NCBI GenBank assembly: GCA_951812525.1
Contig: OX638316.1
Span: 4,968,608 to 5,032,607, forward strand
Reading direction: 5' to 3'
DNA from: an uncultured Poribacteria bacterium
Lineage (GTDB): Bacteria; Poribacteria; WGA-4E; WGA-3G
DNA length: 64,000 bases
Shown piece after piece: positions 43,441 to 51,373 of this stretch (positions within the stretch are counted from its first letter, which is position 1; each line of letters begins with the position of its first letter). The notes beneath the pieces are model-generated. The model worked only from the letters and a program-made list of their open reading frames with translations. It did not search any database and was not told where the DNA came from. Made by a program: the position numbers and the translations under genes.

Positions 43441-45249
43441 CTACCTACCGCTTTTCTCCTGCCCCTTGTATTGCAACTGATACAACCGATAATAGATGCC
43501 TTCCTGCTGTAATAATTCGTTGTGTGTGCCAGTCTCTCGGATTTCACCGCGGTGCATGACGATGATTTTGTCGGCATTTTGGATGGTCGAAAGGCGATGT
43601 GCGACGACGACAGAGGTCCTGTTTTGCATCAGGCGGTTGAGTGCATCTTCAATCAGGATTTCGGTTTCGGTGTCAACGCTTGAGGTAGCCTCGTCAAGGA
43701 TGAGGATACTCGGATCGGAGGCTAAGGCACGTGCAAAGGCGACCAACTGTTTCTGCCCAACAGACAATCCAGCACCATCTTCCTTGATCTCGGTGCCGTA
43801 AACCTCTGGCATCTTCTGAACGAACCGATCTAAATGGACATCTCTTGAGGCGCGCGCCACCTGTTCGGAAGAGATTGACGGGTCACCCAAACTGATATTG
43901 CGTTCAATCGAGTCAGAAAAGAGAAAGATATTCTGTTGCACAATACTGATTGCCTCCCGCAGCTCCTCTAAGTTCATCTCTTGGATGTCAACACCGTCAA
44001 TCAAGATCTGCCCCTTATTAATGTCATAGAATCGGCAGAGCAGGTTGATAATAGAGGTTTTGCCTGCACCGGTGTGTCCTACGAGTGCGACCTTTTCACC
44101 GGGTGTCACTTTGAATGAGACATCCCGCAGGACGTAGTCATCGTCATTATAGGCGAACCAGACGTTACGGAATTCAATCTCGCCTTTCTGCTCTTCAGAG
44201 CCACTTTTAGGGACAGTCGAAGTAATAGTGGGTTGCGTATCAAGCAACTGGAAGATGCGTTCGGAGGATGCCATGGCGTTTTGGAAGATGGTATACTTTT
44301 CGCTGAGTTCACGGACGGGCCAGAAGAAGCGTTCGGCATAGCGAATGAATGCGAGCAATACCCCAAAGGTTAGCGCGCCTTGCACAATTTGCCCGCCGCC
44401 GTACCAGATAATCACTGCTGTTGCGAGGGAAGCGGTTACTTCAATCAGTGGGTGAAAGATCGAAAAATAGAAGATACTCTTCAAATTGGCAGCGAGGTAT
44501 CGTCGGTTGCGTTCGTTAAAGCGGAGATGACTCCGTCGCTCTTGTGCGAAAAGCTTCATTGTCGTCATTCCGACGATGTTTTCCTGTAAAAAGGCGTTGA
44601 TGCGTGCGAGCTGCTTACGTTGCTCACGAAAGGCACGGCGCGAATAGATTTGATAGACAAGCGTTGCGCCGAAGATAATCGGTATCACGGAGAATGTCAC
44701 AAGGGCAAGCTTCCAGTTATAGAGCAGCATTGCCACCATAATTCCCAAGATATTGAGTAGGTTCGCGAAGACAGAAATAACACCTGAGGAGAAGAGTTCA
44801 TTGAGTACCTGGACATCACCCATGACGCGGGTCATCAGTCTACCGACCGGGTTTCTATCGAAAAACTGCACATCTAGGCGTTGTAGATGTGAAAAGAGGG
44901 TCTGCCGCAGATCGTGCATGACGTGCTGCCCGATCATTTGCATGTGGTATTCCTCAAAGTAGCTAAATACAAATTCGCTAATCAACCCCACGACGAGAAA
45001 AATCGCGATCGTGCTTAACCCATCCAATACCCCCGGGGTGATATGCCGGTCAATGGCGATTTGCGTCAGATAGGGTCCGACCAATCGGGCGAGTGTATTT
45101 CCGATGATGAGCAATCCAATGACGAGCAGTTGGAATTTGTAGGGTTTGAGGTACGCCAAGAGACGTTTCATCAACACCCGGTCATAGACTTTTCCGAGGT
45201 CTTGCTCCTCATCACTATATTCGTAAAGATCGCCTCCCATACCAAACAC
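43441..45249 (-). CDS. ABC exporter half-transporter, subunit B (canonical Walker B)
   Basis: A 602-residue half-transporter with six membrane helices followed by a nucleotide-binding domain. Motifs: Walker A GHTGAGKTS, Q-loop SIVQQNIFLFSDS, signature LSVGQKQ (usual LSGGQ), Walker B LILDEATSSVD with the catalytic Glu, H-loop VAHRLST. The Gly-to-Val change in the signature would fall in the nucleotide site formed with Walker A/B of the partner at 45264, whose catalytic Glu is Asp. Such asymmetric heterodimers (TM287/288, BmrCD type) export drugs or lipids. The GTG start has GGAGG eight bases before. It lies 14 bases after its partner. Confidence 0.92.
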   Translation of the reverse strand: MFGMGGDLYEYSDEEQDLGKVYDRVLMKRLLAYLKPYKFQLLVIGLLIIGNTLARLVGPYLTQIAIDRHITPGVLDGLSTIAIFLVVGLISEFVFSYFEEYHMQMIGQHVMHDLRQTLFSHLQRLDVQFFDRNPVGRLMTRVMGDVQVLNELFSSGVISVFANLLNILGIMVAMLLYNWKLALVTFSVIPIIFGATLVYQIYSRRAFREQRKQLARINAFLQENIVGMTTMKLFAQERRSHLRFNERNRRYLAANLKSIFYFSIFHPLIEVTASLATAVIIWYGGGQIVQGALTFGVLLAFIRYAERFFWPVRELSEKYTIFQNAMASSERIFQLLDTQPTITSTVPKSGSEEQKGEIEFRNVWFAYNDDDYVLRDVSFKVTPGEKVALVGHTGAGKTSIINLLCRFYDINKGQILIDGVDIQEMNLEELREAISIVQQNIFLFSDSIERNISLGDPSISSEQVARASRDVHLDRFVQKMPEVYGTEIKEDGAGLSVGQKQLVAFARALASDPSILILDEATSSVDTETEILIEDALNRLMQNRTSVVVAHRLSTIQNADKIIVMHRGEIRETGTHNELLQQEGIYYRLYQLQYKGQEKSGR

Positions 45250-45263
45250 AGGCGGATCCTCCT

Positions 45264-47054
45264 TTAGAGTTCCTCAAGTTCATCTTGTAAAAGTTGTGTT
45301 TCGTAAATCCCAGCGTAGATGCCGTTGTGTTCAAGCAGTTGTTCGTGTGTGCCAGTCTCAGCAATGCTACCGTCATTGAGAACGATAATGTGGTCGGCAT
45401 TCTTGACCGTAGAGATACGATGTGAAATGAGGATAGTGGTGCGATCCTTCATGATTTCATCAAGACGGCTGAGAATGGTGTCCTCGGTCTGTGTATCGAC
45501 ATTCGCGAATGCGTCATCAAGGATAAGAATTTTCGGTTTAATGATAATTGCGCGTGCGAGTGCGCTCCGTTGGCGTTGTCCGCCTGAGATGGTTATCCCG
45601 CGTTCACCAAGAAAGGTTTCCAATCCATCTGGGAACTCTTCAATCTGATCAAGGAGATCGGCGGTGCGTGCAGCGTCTCTGACTTCCTCATCGTTCGCTG
45701 TTTCAAGACCGTAGGTAATGTTATTCCGTAAATAATCAGAGAAGAGAAATGGCTCTTGCTCGACGAATCCGATATTGGAACGGAGGACTTTCAGAGGTAC
45801 ATCCTGAATATCCACTCCGTCAATAAAGACGGTGCCACGTTCTGCTTGACGGATGCGCGGAATGAGGTTGACGAGAGTAGACTTGCCCGACCCAGTTCCA
45901 CCAACAATAGCGAGTGTCATACCGCGTTCAATTTTGAGGTTGATGTCCTTAAGCACAGAGGTGCCATCAGGGTAAGCAAAATTGAGGTGCTTAAATTCAA
46001 TCTCACCTTCAATACTATTAATCCCCCATTTCACCTGTTCACCATCGAAGATTTCGGGTTTTTCGTCAAGGATAGCGTTCATGCGACCCATAGAAGCTGC
46101 ACCGCGTTCAAAGGTATTAACAATAAAACCGAGGGTGATCATTGGACGGACGAGCATCATCAAGTAAGCACTAAAGGCAACGAAATCGCCGAGTGTAATT
46201 TTTCCTTCGATCACATGGCTTCCACCCATCCATAGCAGAACAACGCCGCCGATTCCGGGTAGAAAGCGGAAAAGTGGAAAAAAGAATGCCATCAGTCGGA
46301 TCTGTTGGTGGTTACGGTCGACAAAATCGTGATTCAATTTCTGAAAGTGATCAACCTCACTCGTCTCAAGGGTATATGCCTTGACGACGCGTACACCGGA
46401 TAAATTCTCCTGTACTTTGGTGTTCAGGATGGAAAACCCCTCTTGAATGGCTTCGTAGCGGGCATGTAACCGCTTTCCAAGAGAGCGGATTAAGACAGCA
46501 AGTATTGGGTAAGGCAGCAATGCAACAAGGGTCAAGGAAGCATCAATTCGCAGCATGATGACAAGTGCGAGTCCAAAAAATACGATTGCATCGGCGGTAT
46601 ACATAACGGCACTGCTGAGCACCATTCGAATGGAGTTCAGGTCGCTGGTTGCGCGCGTCATCAAATCACCCGTGCGGACATTATCGTAATAGGCGGCGGA
46701 AAGTTTTTGGAGATGGAGAAAGAAGTCAGCTCTGAGGTGAAACTCCATCTGCCGTGCGACCCCTTGGATAATGCGCCGCTGGCCGAAGCGCAGAATACCC
46801 GCAATGAGCGCGACACCAAAAATGAGGAGTGCGAAAAAGAGGATCCGTTCCGGAGATACTGTAAAGTCTGGCTCTCTGAATGCACGCTCTAATTCATCAA
46901 AAACCATCTGGAGGATCTTCGGACTGATGAGGAGTATCCCATTCGTCAGAATCACAAGACAGAAGCTGAATGTGATGGCGTATTTATACCGAATGACATA
47001 TTTCTTGAGACCTAATAGACTACGAATGGTGGGACTCCTTTCCGGCGAGTGCAT
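45264..47054 (-). CDS. ABC exporter half-transporter, subunit A (degenerate catalytic site)
   Basis: A 596-residue half-transporter, first in a two-gene unit. The membrane domain is followed by Walker A GGTGSGKST, Q-loop GFVEQEPFLFSDYL, signature ISGGQRQ, Walker B LILDDAFANVD and H-loop ISHRIST. The residue after the Walker B Asp is Asp instead of the catalytic Glu, marking the degenerate site of a heterodimeric exporter. The start MHSPERSPTIRS has a weak ribosome site. The substrate is unknown. Confidence 0.92.
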   Translation of the reverse strand: MHSPERSPTIRSLLGLKKYVIRYKYAITFSFCLVILTNGILLISPKILQMVFDELERAFREPDFTVSPERILFFALLIFGVALIAGILRFGQRRIIQGVARQMEFHLRADFFLHLQKLSAAYYDNVRTGDLMTRATSDLNSIRMVLSSAVMYTADAIVFFGLALVIMLRIDASLTLVALLPYPILAVLIRSLGKRLHARYEAIQEGFSILNTKVQENLSGVRVVKAYTLETSEVDHFQKLNHDFVDRNHQQIRLMAFFFPLFRFLPGIGGVVLLWMGGSHVIEGKITLGDFVAFSAYLMMLVRPMITLGFIVNTFERGAASMGRMNAILDEKPEIFDGEQVKWGINSIEGEIEFKHLNFAYPDGTSVLKDINLKIERGMTLAIVGGTGSGKSTLVNLIPRIRQAERGTVFIDGVDIQDVPLKVLRSNIGFVEQEPFLFSDYLRNNITYGLETANDEEVRDAARTADLLDQIEEFPDGLETFLGERGITISGGQRQRSALARAIIIKPKILILDDAFANVDTQTEDTILSRLDEIMKDRTTILISHRISTVKNADHIIVLNDGSIAETGTHEQLLEHNGIYAGIYETQLLQDELEEL

Positions 47055-47124
47055 GTTGCCGTGGGGTATATACTTTATATTTTGACGTAAATCTTGGATA
47101 TGTGTTTAGTCAAGTTTTGGAGTT

Positions 47125-47154
47125 GGCTATCAGCTGTCAGCTATCAGCTGTCAG
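47125..47154. repeat. Tandem heptad repeat (GCTATCAGCTGTCA)x2
   Basis: Two 14-base units made of CTATCAG and CTGTCAG heptads. It is the clearest member of the short tandem repeat family in this window (compare 8491, 18713, 38262). Confidence 0.6.
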
Positions 47155-47216
47155 TTAAAGAAGTCTCTTGATTTAAAGAGGCTATCTCTTAACGAAAACC
47201 GATTTATAAAAAGATA

Positions 47217-47245
47217 TTGACACTATTTCTTCAGAAGTTTATGAT
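47217..47245 (+). promoter_or_regulatory. Sigma-70-type promoter of gnd
   Basis: TTGACA, 17 bases, TATGAT, about 37 bases before the TTG start of gnd. Confidence 0.65.
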
Positions 47246-47281
47246 ATTTGAAACGGATTCTATTATAGGAGGAAAATAAAT

Positions 47282-48745
47282 TTGGCAGCAGATATTGGAC
47301 TCATCGGATTAGCAGTGATGGGCGAAAACCTTGCACTAAATATGGAAAGCAAAGGCTTTGAAGTAGCGGTCTTCAACCGCACCCTCTCACGCGTTGACGC
47401 TTTCATAGCAGGTGCTGCAAAAGGGAAAAATATCACTGGGACACACTCCATTACAGAACTGATTGAGAAACTGGCAAGCCCTCGAAAAATTATCCTAATG
47501 GTAAAAGCAGGGGAACCGGTTGATGCGTTTATCGCTCAATTAGCTCCACACCTCTCCACAGGCGATCTCATTATCGATGGTGGAAACTCGAATTTTAATG
47601 ACACTGTTCGTCGGCATGCGACATTAGCTGAACAGGGTATCCTGTTTATCGGCACGGGTATTTCCGGTGGGGAAGAAGGTGCGTTAAAGGGACCGGCAAT
47701 GATGCCGGGAGGTTCAGCTGAGGCTTATGCACTCGTGGAATCGATTTTTACAAAGATTGCGGCTCAGGTAGACGGCACACCGTGCTGTTCGTATATCGGA
47801 CCGGATGGGGCAGGGCATTATGTCAAGATGGTGCATAACGGCATTGAATACGGTGATATGCAGCTGATCTGCGAAGCTTATTCGCTAATGAAAGGCATCT
47901 TGGGGATGAATGCTAAGGAGATGCACGAGGTCTTCAGTGAGTGGAACGGCGGCGAATTAAACTCCTACCTCATTGAGATTACGGCTGACATTTTCACGCA
48001 ACTCGATAGCAACGGTACACCGTTCGTTGATGTCGTGTTGGATCAAGCCGGACAGAAGGGTACTGGCAAATGGACGAGTATTTCAGCACTGGACCTCGGT
48101 ATATCCGCACCGACTATTGCGGAGGCGGTTTTTGCGCGCTGTATCTCTGCGATTAAAAGTGAACGTGTTGCGGCAGAACAGGTTATCCAAGGACCTTCTG
48201 GCACATACGAAGGCGACCGAGATGAAGCACTAAAGGCGATTCATGATGCGCTTTACGCCGCGAAAATCTGCTCTTATGCTCAAGGCTTCGCCTTAATGCG
48301 GGAAGCAAGCGATGAGTTCGGTTGGGATTTGGATCTCGGTAAGATTAGTCTCGGCTGGCGTGGTGGGTGTATCATTCGTGCGAAATTCCTACATCGGATT
48401 GCAGAGGCGTTCGAGCGAACCCCTGACCTACCCAACTTGCTACTTGATTCGTATTTCAGAGATGTGATTGAAGCAGCTCAACCCAACTGGCGGAGTGTTA
48501 TTAGTACAGCCACACAGCTTGGGGTTCCTATTCCGGCGTTCAGTTCGGCTTTAGCGTATTTTGATAGCTACCGCAGCGGCAGGCTCTCTGCGAACCTGAT
48601 TCAAGCGATGCGCGACTACTTCGGCGCACACACCTACCATAAATTAGATTCAGACGGCAACACGATTCTCGGAAAAGACGGGGAACCGACGGTATTCCAT
48701 ACCGAATGGATGCTGGAAGGTCGCCCTGAAGTTACTGTTGATTAA
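47282..48745 (+). CDS. gnd: 6-phosphogluconate dehydrogenase (decarboxylating)
   Basis: Gnd converts 6-phosphogluconate to ribulose 5-phosphate and CO2 with NADP+ in the pentose phosphate pathway. It has 487 residues, the long dimeric form. The N-terminus has IGLIGLAVMGENLALNM (NADP-binding GxAxMGxNxA), then FIGTGISGGEEGALKGPAMM, the catalytic lysine region GAGHYVKMVHNGIEYGDMQL, QKGTGKWTS and GWRGGCIIRAKFL. The start is a TTG with AGGAGG; the next in-frame ATG would remove the nucleotide loop. The HAD gene follows after nine bases, so they form an operon. Confidence 0.96.
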   Translation: MAADIGLIGLAVMGENLALNMESKGFEVAVFNRTLSRVDAFIAGAAKGKNITGTHSITELIEKLASPRKIILMVKAGEPVDAFIAQLAPHLSTGDLIIDGGNSNFNDTVRRHATLAEQGILFIGTGISGGEEGALKGPAMMPGGSAEAYALVESIFTKIAAQVDGTPCCSYIGPDGAGHYVKMVHNGIEYGDMQLICEAYSLMKGILGMNAKEMHEVFSEWNGGELNSYLIEITADIFTQLDSNGTPFVDVVLDQAGQKGTGKWTSISALDLGISAPTIAEAVFARCISAIKSERVAAEQVIQGPSGTYEGDRDEALKAIHDALYAAKICSYAQGFALMREASDEFGWDLDLGKISLGWRGGCIIRAKFLHRIAEAFERTPDLPNLLLDSYFRDVIEAAQPNWRSVISTATQLGVPIPAFSSALAYFDSYRSGRLSANLIQAMRDYFGAHTYHKLDSDGNTILGKDGEPTVFHTEWMLEGRPEVTVD

Positions 48746-48754
48746 GGAGCATTC

Positions 48755-49651
48755 ATGGATCACGGACCACAACAAGCACTATACGATTTTGAACCGAAAC
48801 ATGAGTTTTTTGTTGGGATTGATTCAGACGGTTGTGTCTTCAATAGCATGGAGGTTAAGCACAACGACTGCTTCAGTGTGAACCTCGTCAAGCATTTCGG
48901 TTTAGCATCTATTTCACGGCAGGTTCATCAGGTATGGGATTTTGTGAATCTCTATTCAACGACGCGCGGCACGAACCGATTTAAGGCAATTCTACTGACG
49001 TGCGATTTCTTACGCGAGATGCCGCTCGTGAAGAACATGGGTGTCGCTGTGCCGGAACTTCCCTACTTAAGAGAATGGTCTGAAACCGAAACGAAACTTG
49101 GGAATCCAGCACTACAAGCGGTAATTGATAACGCAACTGGAGAACGCCGAGACGAACTGAGTCAAGTAATGGAATGGAGTCTCGGTGTGAATGAGAGTGT
49201 CGCAGAGATTGTTTATAATCTACCACCGTTTCCTGGGGTGCGCGAGACGTTGCAACGGCTTCAGGGCAGAGCAGATGTCATTGTCGTGTCTGCTACACCA
49301 GATGAGGCACTCATACGGGAATGGGCGGAACACGAAATTGATACTTATGTTGCAGTGATTGCCGGGCAGGAGATGGGGACGAAAACGGAACATCTCACGA
49401 TAACGACGAAAGACAGGTACGCTGAAAACCGTGTCTTGATGCTCGGTGATTCTCCTGGTGATCTGAAAGCCGGACGAGACGTGGGAGCTCTGTTCTTTCC
49501 TGTCAATCCGGGTTCTGAGGACGCATCGTGGCAACTGTTTCTTGACGAGGCAATGGAAAGGTTTTTCAACGGACAATATGCCGGTGCTTATGAGTCTGCA
49601 TTGATTGAGAAATTCCAGGAATTGTTGCCAGCAACGCCTCCGTGGCAGTAA
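48755..49651 (+). CDS. HAD-superfamily hydrolase
   Basis: A 298-residue HAD phosphatase-like protein. Motif I is FFVGIDSDGCVFNS (nucleophile Asp in D-S-D-G), motif II is VIVVSATP, and motif IV is RVLMLGDSPGDLKAGRDVGA. The large cap (about residues 45-160) resembles no cap that I can name. The ATG has an AAGGAG site. It follows gnd directly and precedes a D-2-hydroxyacid dehydrogenase, so a sugar-phosphate substrate is plausible but unproven. Confidence 0.9.
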   Translation: MDHGPQQALYDFEPKHEFFVGIDSDGCVFNSMEVKHNDCFSVNLVKHFGLASISRQVHQVWDFVNLYSTTRGTNRFKAILLTCDFLREMPLVKNMGVAVPELPYLREWSETETKLGNPALQAVIDNATGERRDELSQVMEWSLGVNESVAEIVYNLPPFPGVRETLQRLQGRADVIVVSATPDEALIREWAEHEIDTYVAVIAGQEMGTKTEHLTITTKDRYAENRVLMLGDSPGDLKAGRDVGALFFPVNPGSEDASWQLFLDEAMERFFNGQYAGAYESALIEKFQELLPATPPWQ

Positions 49652-49759
49652 AAAAGAAGATAGGTGGAAAAAGGAGGGAAGTATGGAAAGAGGGCACTTA
49701 CCTGTTCCATGTTTCCCTCTTCCATCTTGCTAATCACATTATGAAAGGACGGTTAGTTT

Positions 49760-50710
49760 ATGAAAATTCTACTTCAAAGAGGTCTTGAAGGCGCGCTTCT
49801 TGAGAGATTGGAAGGCATCCTTGGCGACGAACACACCTACGTCGTTCCGAGTTCAACGGAGGAGCTTATCGCAGAGGGTAAAGATGTCGATATTTTTTAC
49901 GGTTACTGCAGCGAGGACCTCTTCCCACATTTCCCTAACATCAAATGGATCCAATCTTCGAGTGCCGGTATGGATCGGCACATGTATCCGGCGATCCGCG
50001 AGAGCGATGTCATTTTGACGAACGCTGCAGGATTGTATGCAACGCACGTTGCTGACCAAGCATTCGCGCTCCTGCTCGGATTAGCACGCGGTATCCACGA
50101 ATCCGTTCGGAACCAGGATAAACACCAATGGGGTGGTGCCAGAACAATGCCGATGATTGAGATTGATGAGTTCAAAATCGGTATCGTTGGGATGGGTGGT
50201 ATCGGGATGCAGATGGCGAAGCGCGCGAAAGGGTTCGATATGTACGTTATGGCTGTTGATGCTTATCGTACGGATAAACCGGACAATGTTGATGAACTGC
50301 TGCCGATGGATCAACTTTCAAATATGATGAGTCAGGTAGATGTTGTTATGATTGCATGTCCATTAACTGAAGAGACGCGCGGGTTGATTAATAAGGACAA
50401 CCTATCCGTGATGCAACCGACGGCGTTCTTCATCAACGTCGCCCGTGGTCCGATTGTTAACGAGCCTGATCTGATTGAGATTCTGCGAGCTGGAACAATC
50501 GCTGCTGTGGGTTTGGATGTGACTGAGGTCGAACCGCTTTCGGAAGATAGTCCGTTGTGGGATTTTGATAACATTATTATCTCGCCGCACTCTGCGGGTG
50601 GTTCACAGCACCGCATGCGTCGCATTACTGAGTTTTTCTTGGATAACTTGGAACGGTATCTGAAGGGTGAAGAGTTGCGGAATGTTGTGAATAAGCAACT
50701 TGGATTTTAG
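49760..50710 (+). CDS. D-2-hydroxyacid dehydrogenase (NAD-dependent)
   Basis: A 316-residue member of the D-isomer-specific 2-hydroxyacid dehydrogenase family. The NAD domain has KIGIVGMGGIGMQMAKRAKG (GxGxxG), the catalytic Arg in FINVARGPIVNEPDL, the Glu in GLDVTEVEPLSEDSPLW and the His in IISPHSAGG. The exact acid (glycerate, phosphoglycerate or other) is not resolvable. AAAGGA precedes the ATG. A strong terminator lies 22 bases after the stop. Confidence 0.93.
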   Translation: MKILLQRGLEGALLERLEGILGDEHTYVVPSSTEELIAEGKDVDIFYGYCSEDLFPHFPNIKWIQSSSAGMDRHMYPAIRESDVILTNAAGLYATHVADQAFALLLGLARGIHESVRNQDKHQWGGARTMPMIEIDEFKIGIVGMGGIGMQMAKRAKGFDMYVMAVDAYRTDKPDNVDELLPMDQLSNMMSQVDVVMIACPLTEETRGLINKDNLSVMQPTAFFINVARGPIVNEPDLIEILRAGTIAAVGLDVTEVEPLSEDSPLWDFDNIIISPHSAGGSQHRMRRITEFFLDNLERYLKGEELRNVVNKQLGF

Positions 50711-50731
50711 TAAGCATATCTCTATTTCTCC

Positions 50732-50768
50732 CAGTGCCTTGATCTTGAGATTGAGGCACTGTTTTTTT
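50732..50768 (+). terminator. Rho-independent terminator after the dehydrogenase gene
   Basis: CAGTGCCT/AGGCACTG outer stem, wobble-paired inner stem and TTGA loop, followed by seven T (50762-50768). Confidence 0.88.
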
Positions 50769-50826
50769 ATGTATGAAAGCATGTGGCTTGCTGTAAACAG
50801 TGAAAAAAAAATCAATGAATGAATTT

Positions 50827-50978
50827 AGCGAGATATGCCAAACTCGCTCTTTCCATAGTCATCTGTCACAAAGGCGTGAACTATGAGATTACACCGCCCA
50901 CGGTGTAGGTTGCTCGGATTACGAAACTTGCCATTCATATCCTAGGTTGAACGGGCAGGCGTTTGTGCCTGCCCTTTT
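50827..50978 (+). ncRNA. Candidate structured small RNA ending in a terminator
   Basis: Three successive hairpins lie in a stretch without a credible gene: AGCGAG/CTCGCT (50827-50848), ACACCG/CGGTGT with a CCCA loop (50891-50906), and GGGCAGGC/GCCTGCCC (50953-50974) followed by TTTT. The last is a good terminator with no protein gene in front of it, so it probably ends a short RNA. No promoter is certain, and no known RNA family (6S, SRP, RNase P, tmRNA) was recognised. A 29-codon ORF from about 50820 lacks a ribosome site. Confidence 0.4.
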
Positions 50979-51042
50979 CTTCGGAAGTATGCCTTGACTA
51001 TAGGTGTAATATTCCGCTTCCCCTCCCTTCGACATCAACCTC

Positions 51043-51095
51043 ACAATTTTTGCATAATACCCCACAATTTTTGCATAATGTGCTGCCATATTTGC
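51043..51095 (+). promoter_or_regulatory. Three tandem upstream activator sites
   Basis: ACAATTTTTGC at 51043 and 51064, and a weaker GCCATATTTGC at 51085, are exactly 21 bases apart. They lie about 190-245 bases upstream of the sigma-54 promoter at 51285 and match, in the same orientation relative to transcription, the arrays before the ECF sigma and TPR genes. Confidence 0.6.
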
Positions 51096-51284
51096 GTCCT
51101 GTATAGCAAAACAGAAGGAATACAAACAGATCTCATCCGTTCAGAGCGGTAGTTTCTCAGAGAACAGCGAATAGCCCACCTATTTGACAAATCCAGTGTA
51201 AGTCAGTGCTATAGACGCCTTACGGTGAAAAATATGCGTGGATTCCAGCGGTTTTTTCACAAACATTGCGTTTCCTTGAGGATC

Positions 51285-51301
51285 TTGGCACAAAACTTGC
51301 T
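51285..51301 (+). promoter_or_regulatory. Consensus sigma-54 promoter of the Clp-type gene
   Basis: TTGGCACAAAACTTGCT: GG (51287-51288) and GC (51299-51300) are ten bases apart. The expected start near 51312 leaves a leader of about 60 bases. Confidence 0.75.
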
Positions 51302-51373
51302 TCAATTAGTCTCAAAACCATTGTAGGAAATAACCACTCTGTTGTTCGAGTTTCAGTTAAGAGGTAATAGCCG

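Noticed and set aside
50820-50910. 29-codon ORF (MNLARYAKLALS...) inside the candidate small RNA
   Set aside because: No ribosome site, very short, and it coincides with two hairpins that better explain the sequence.
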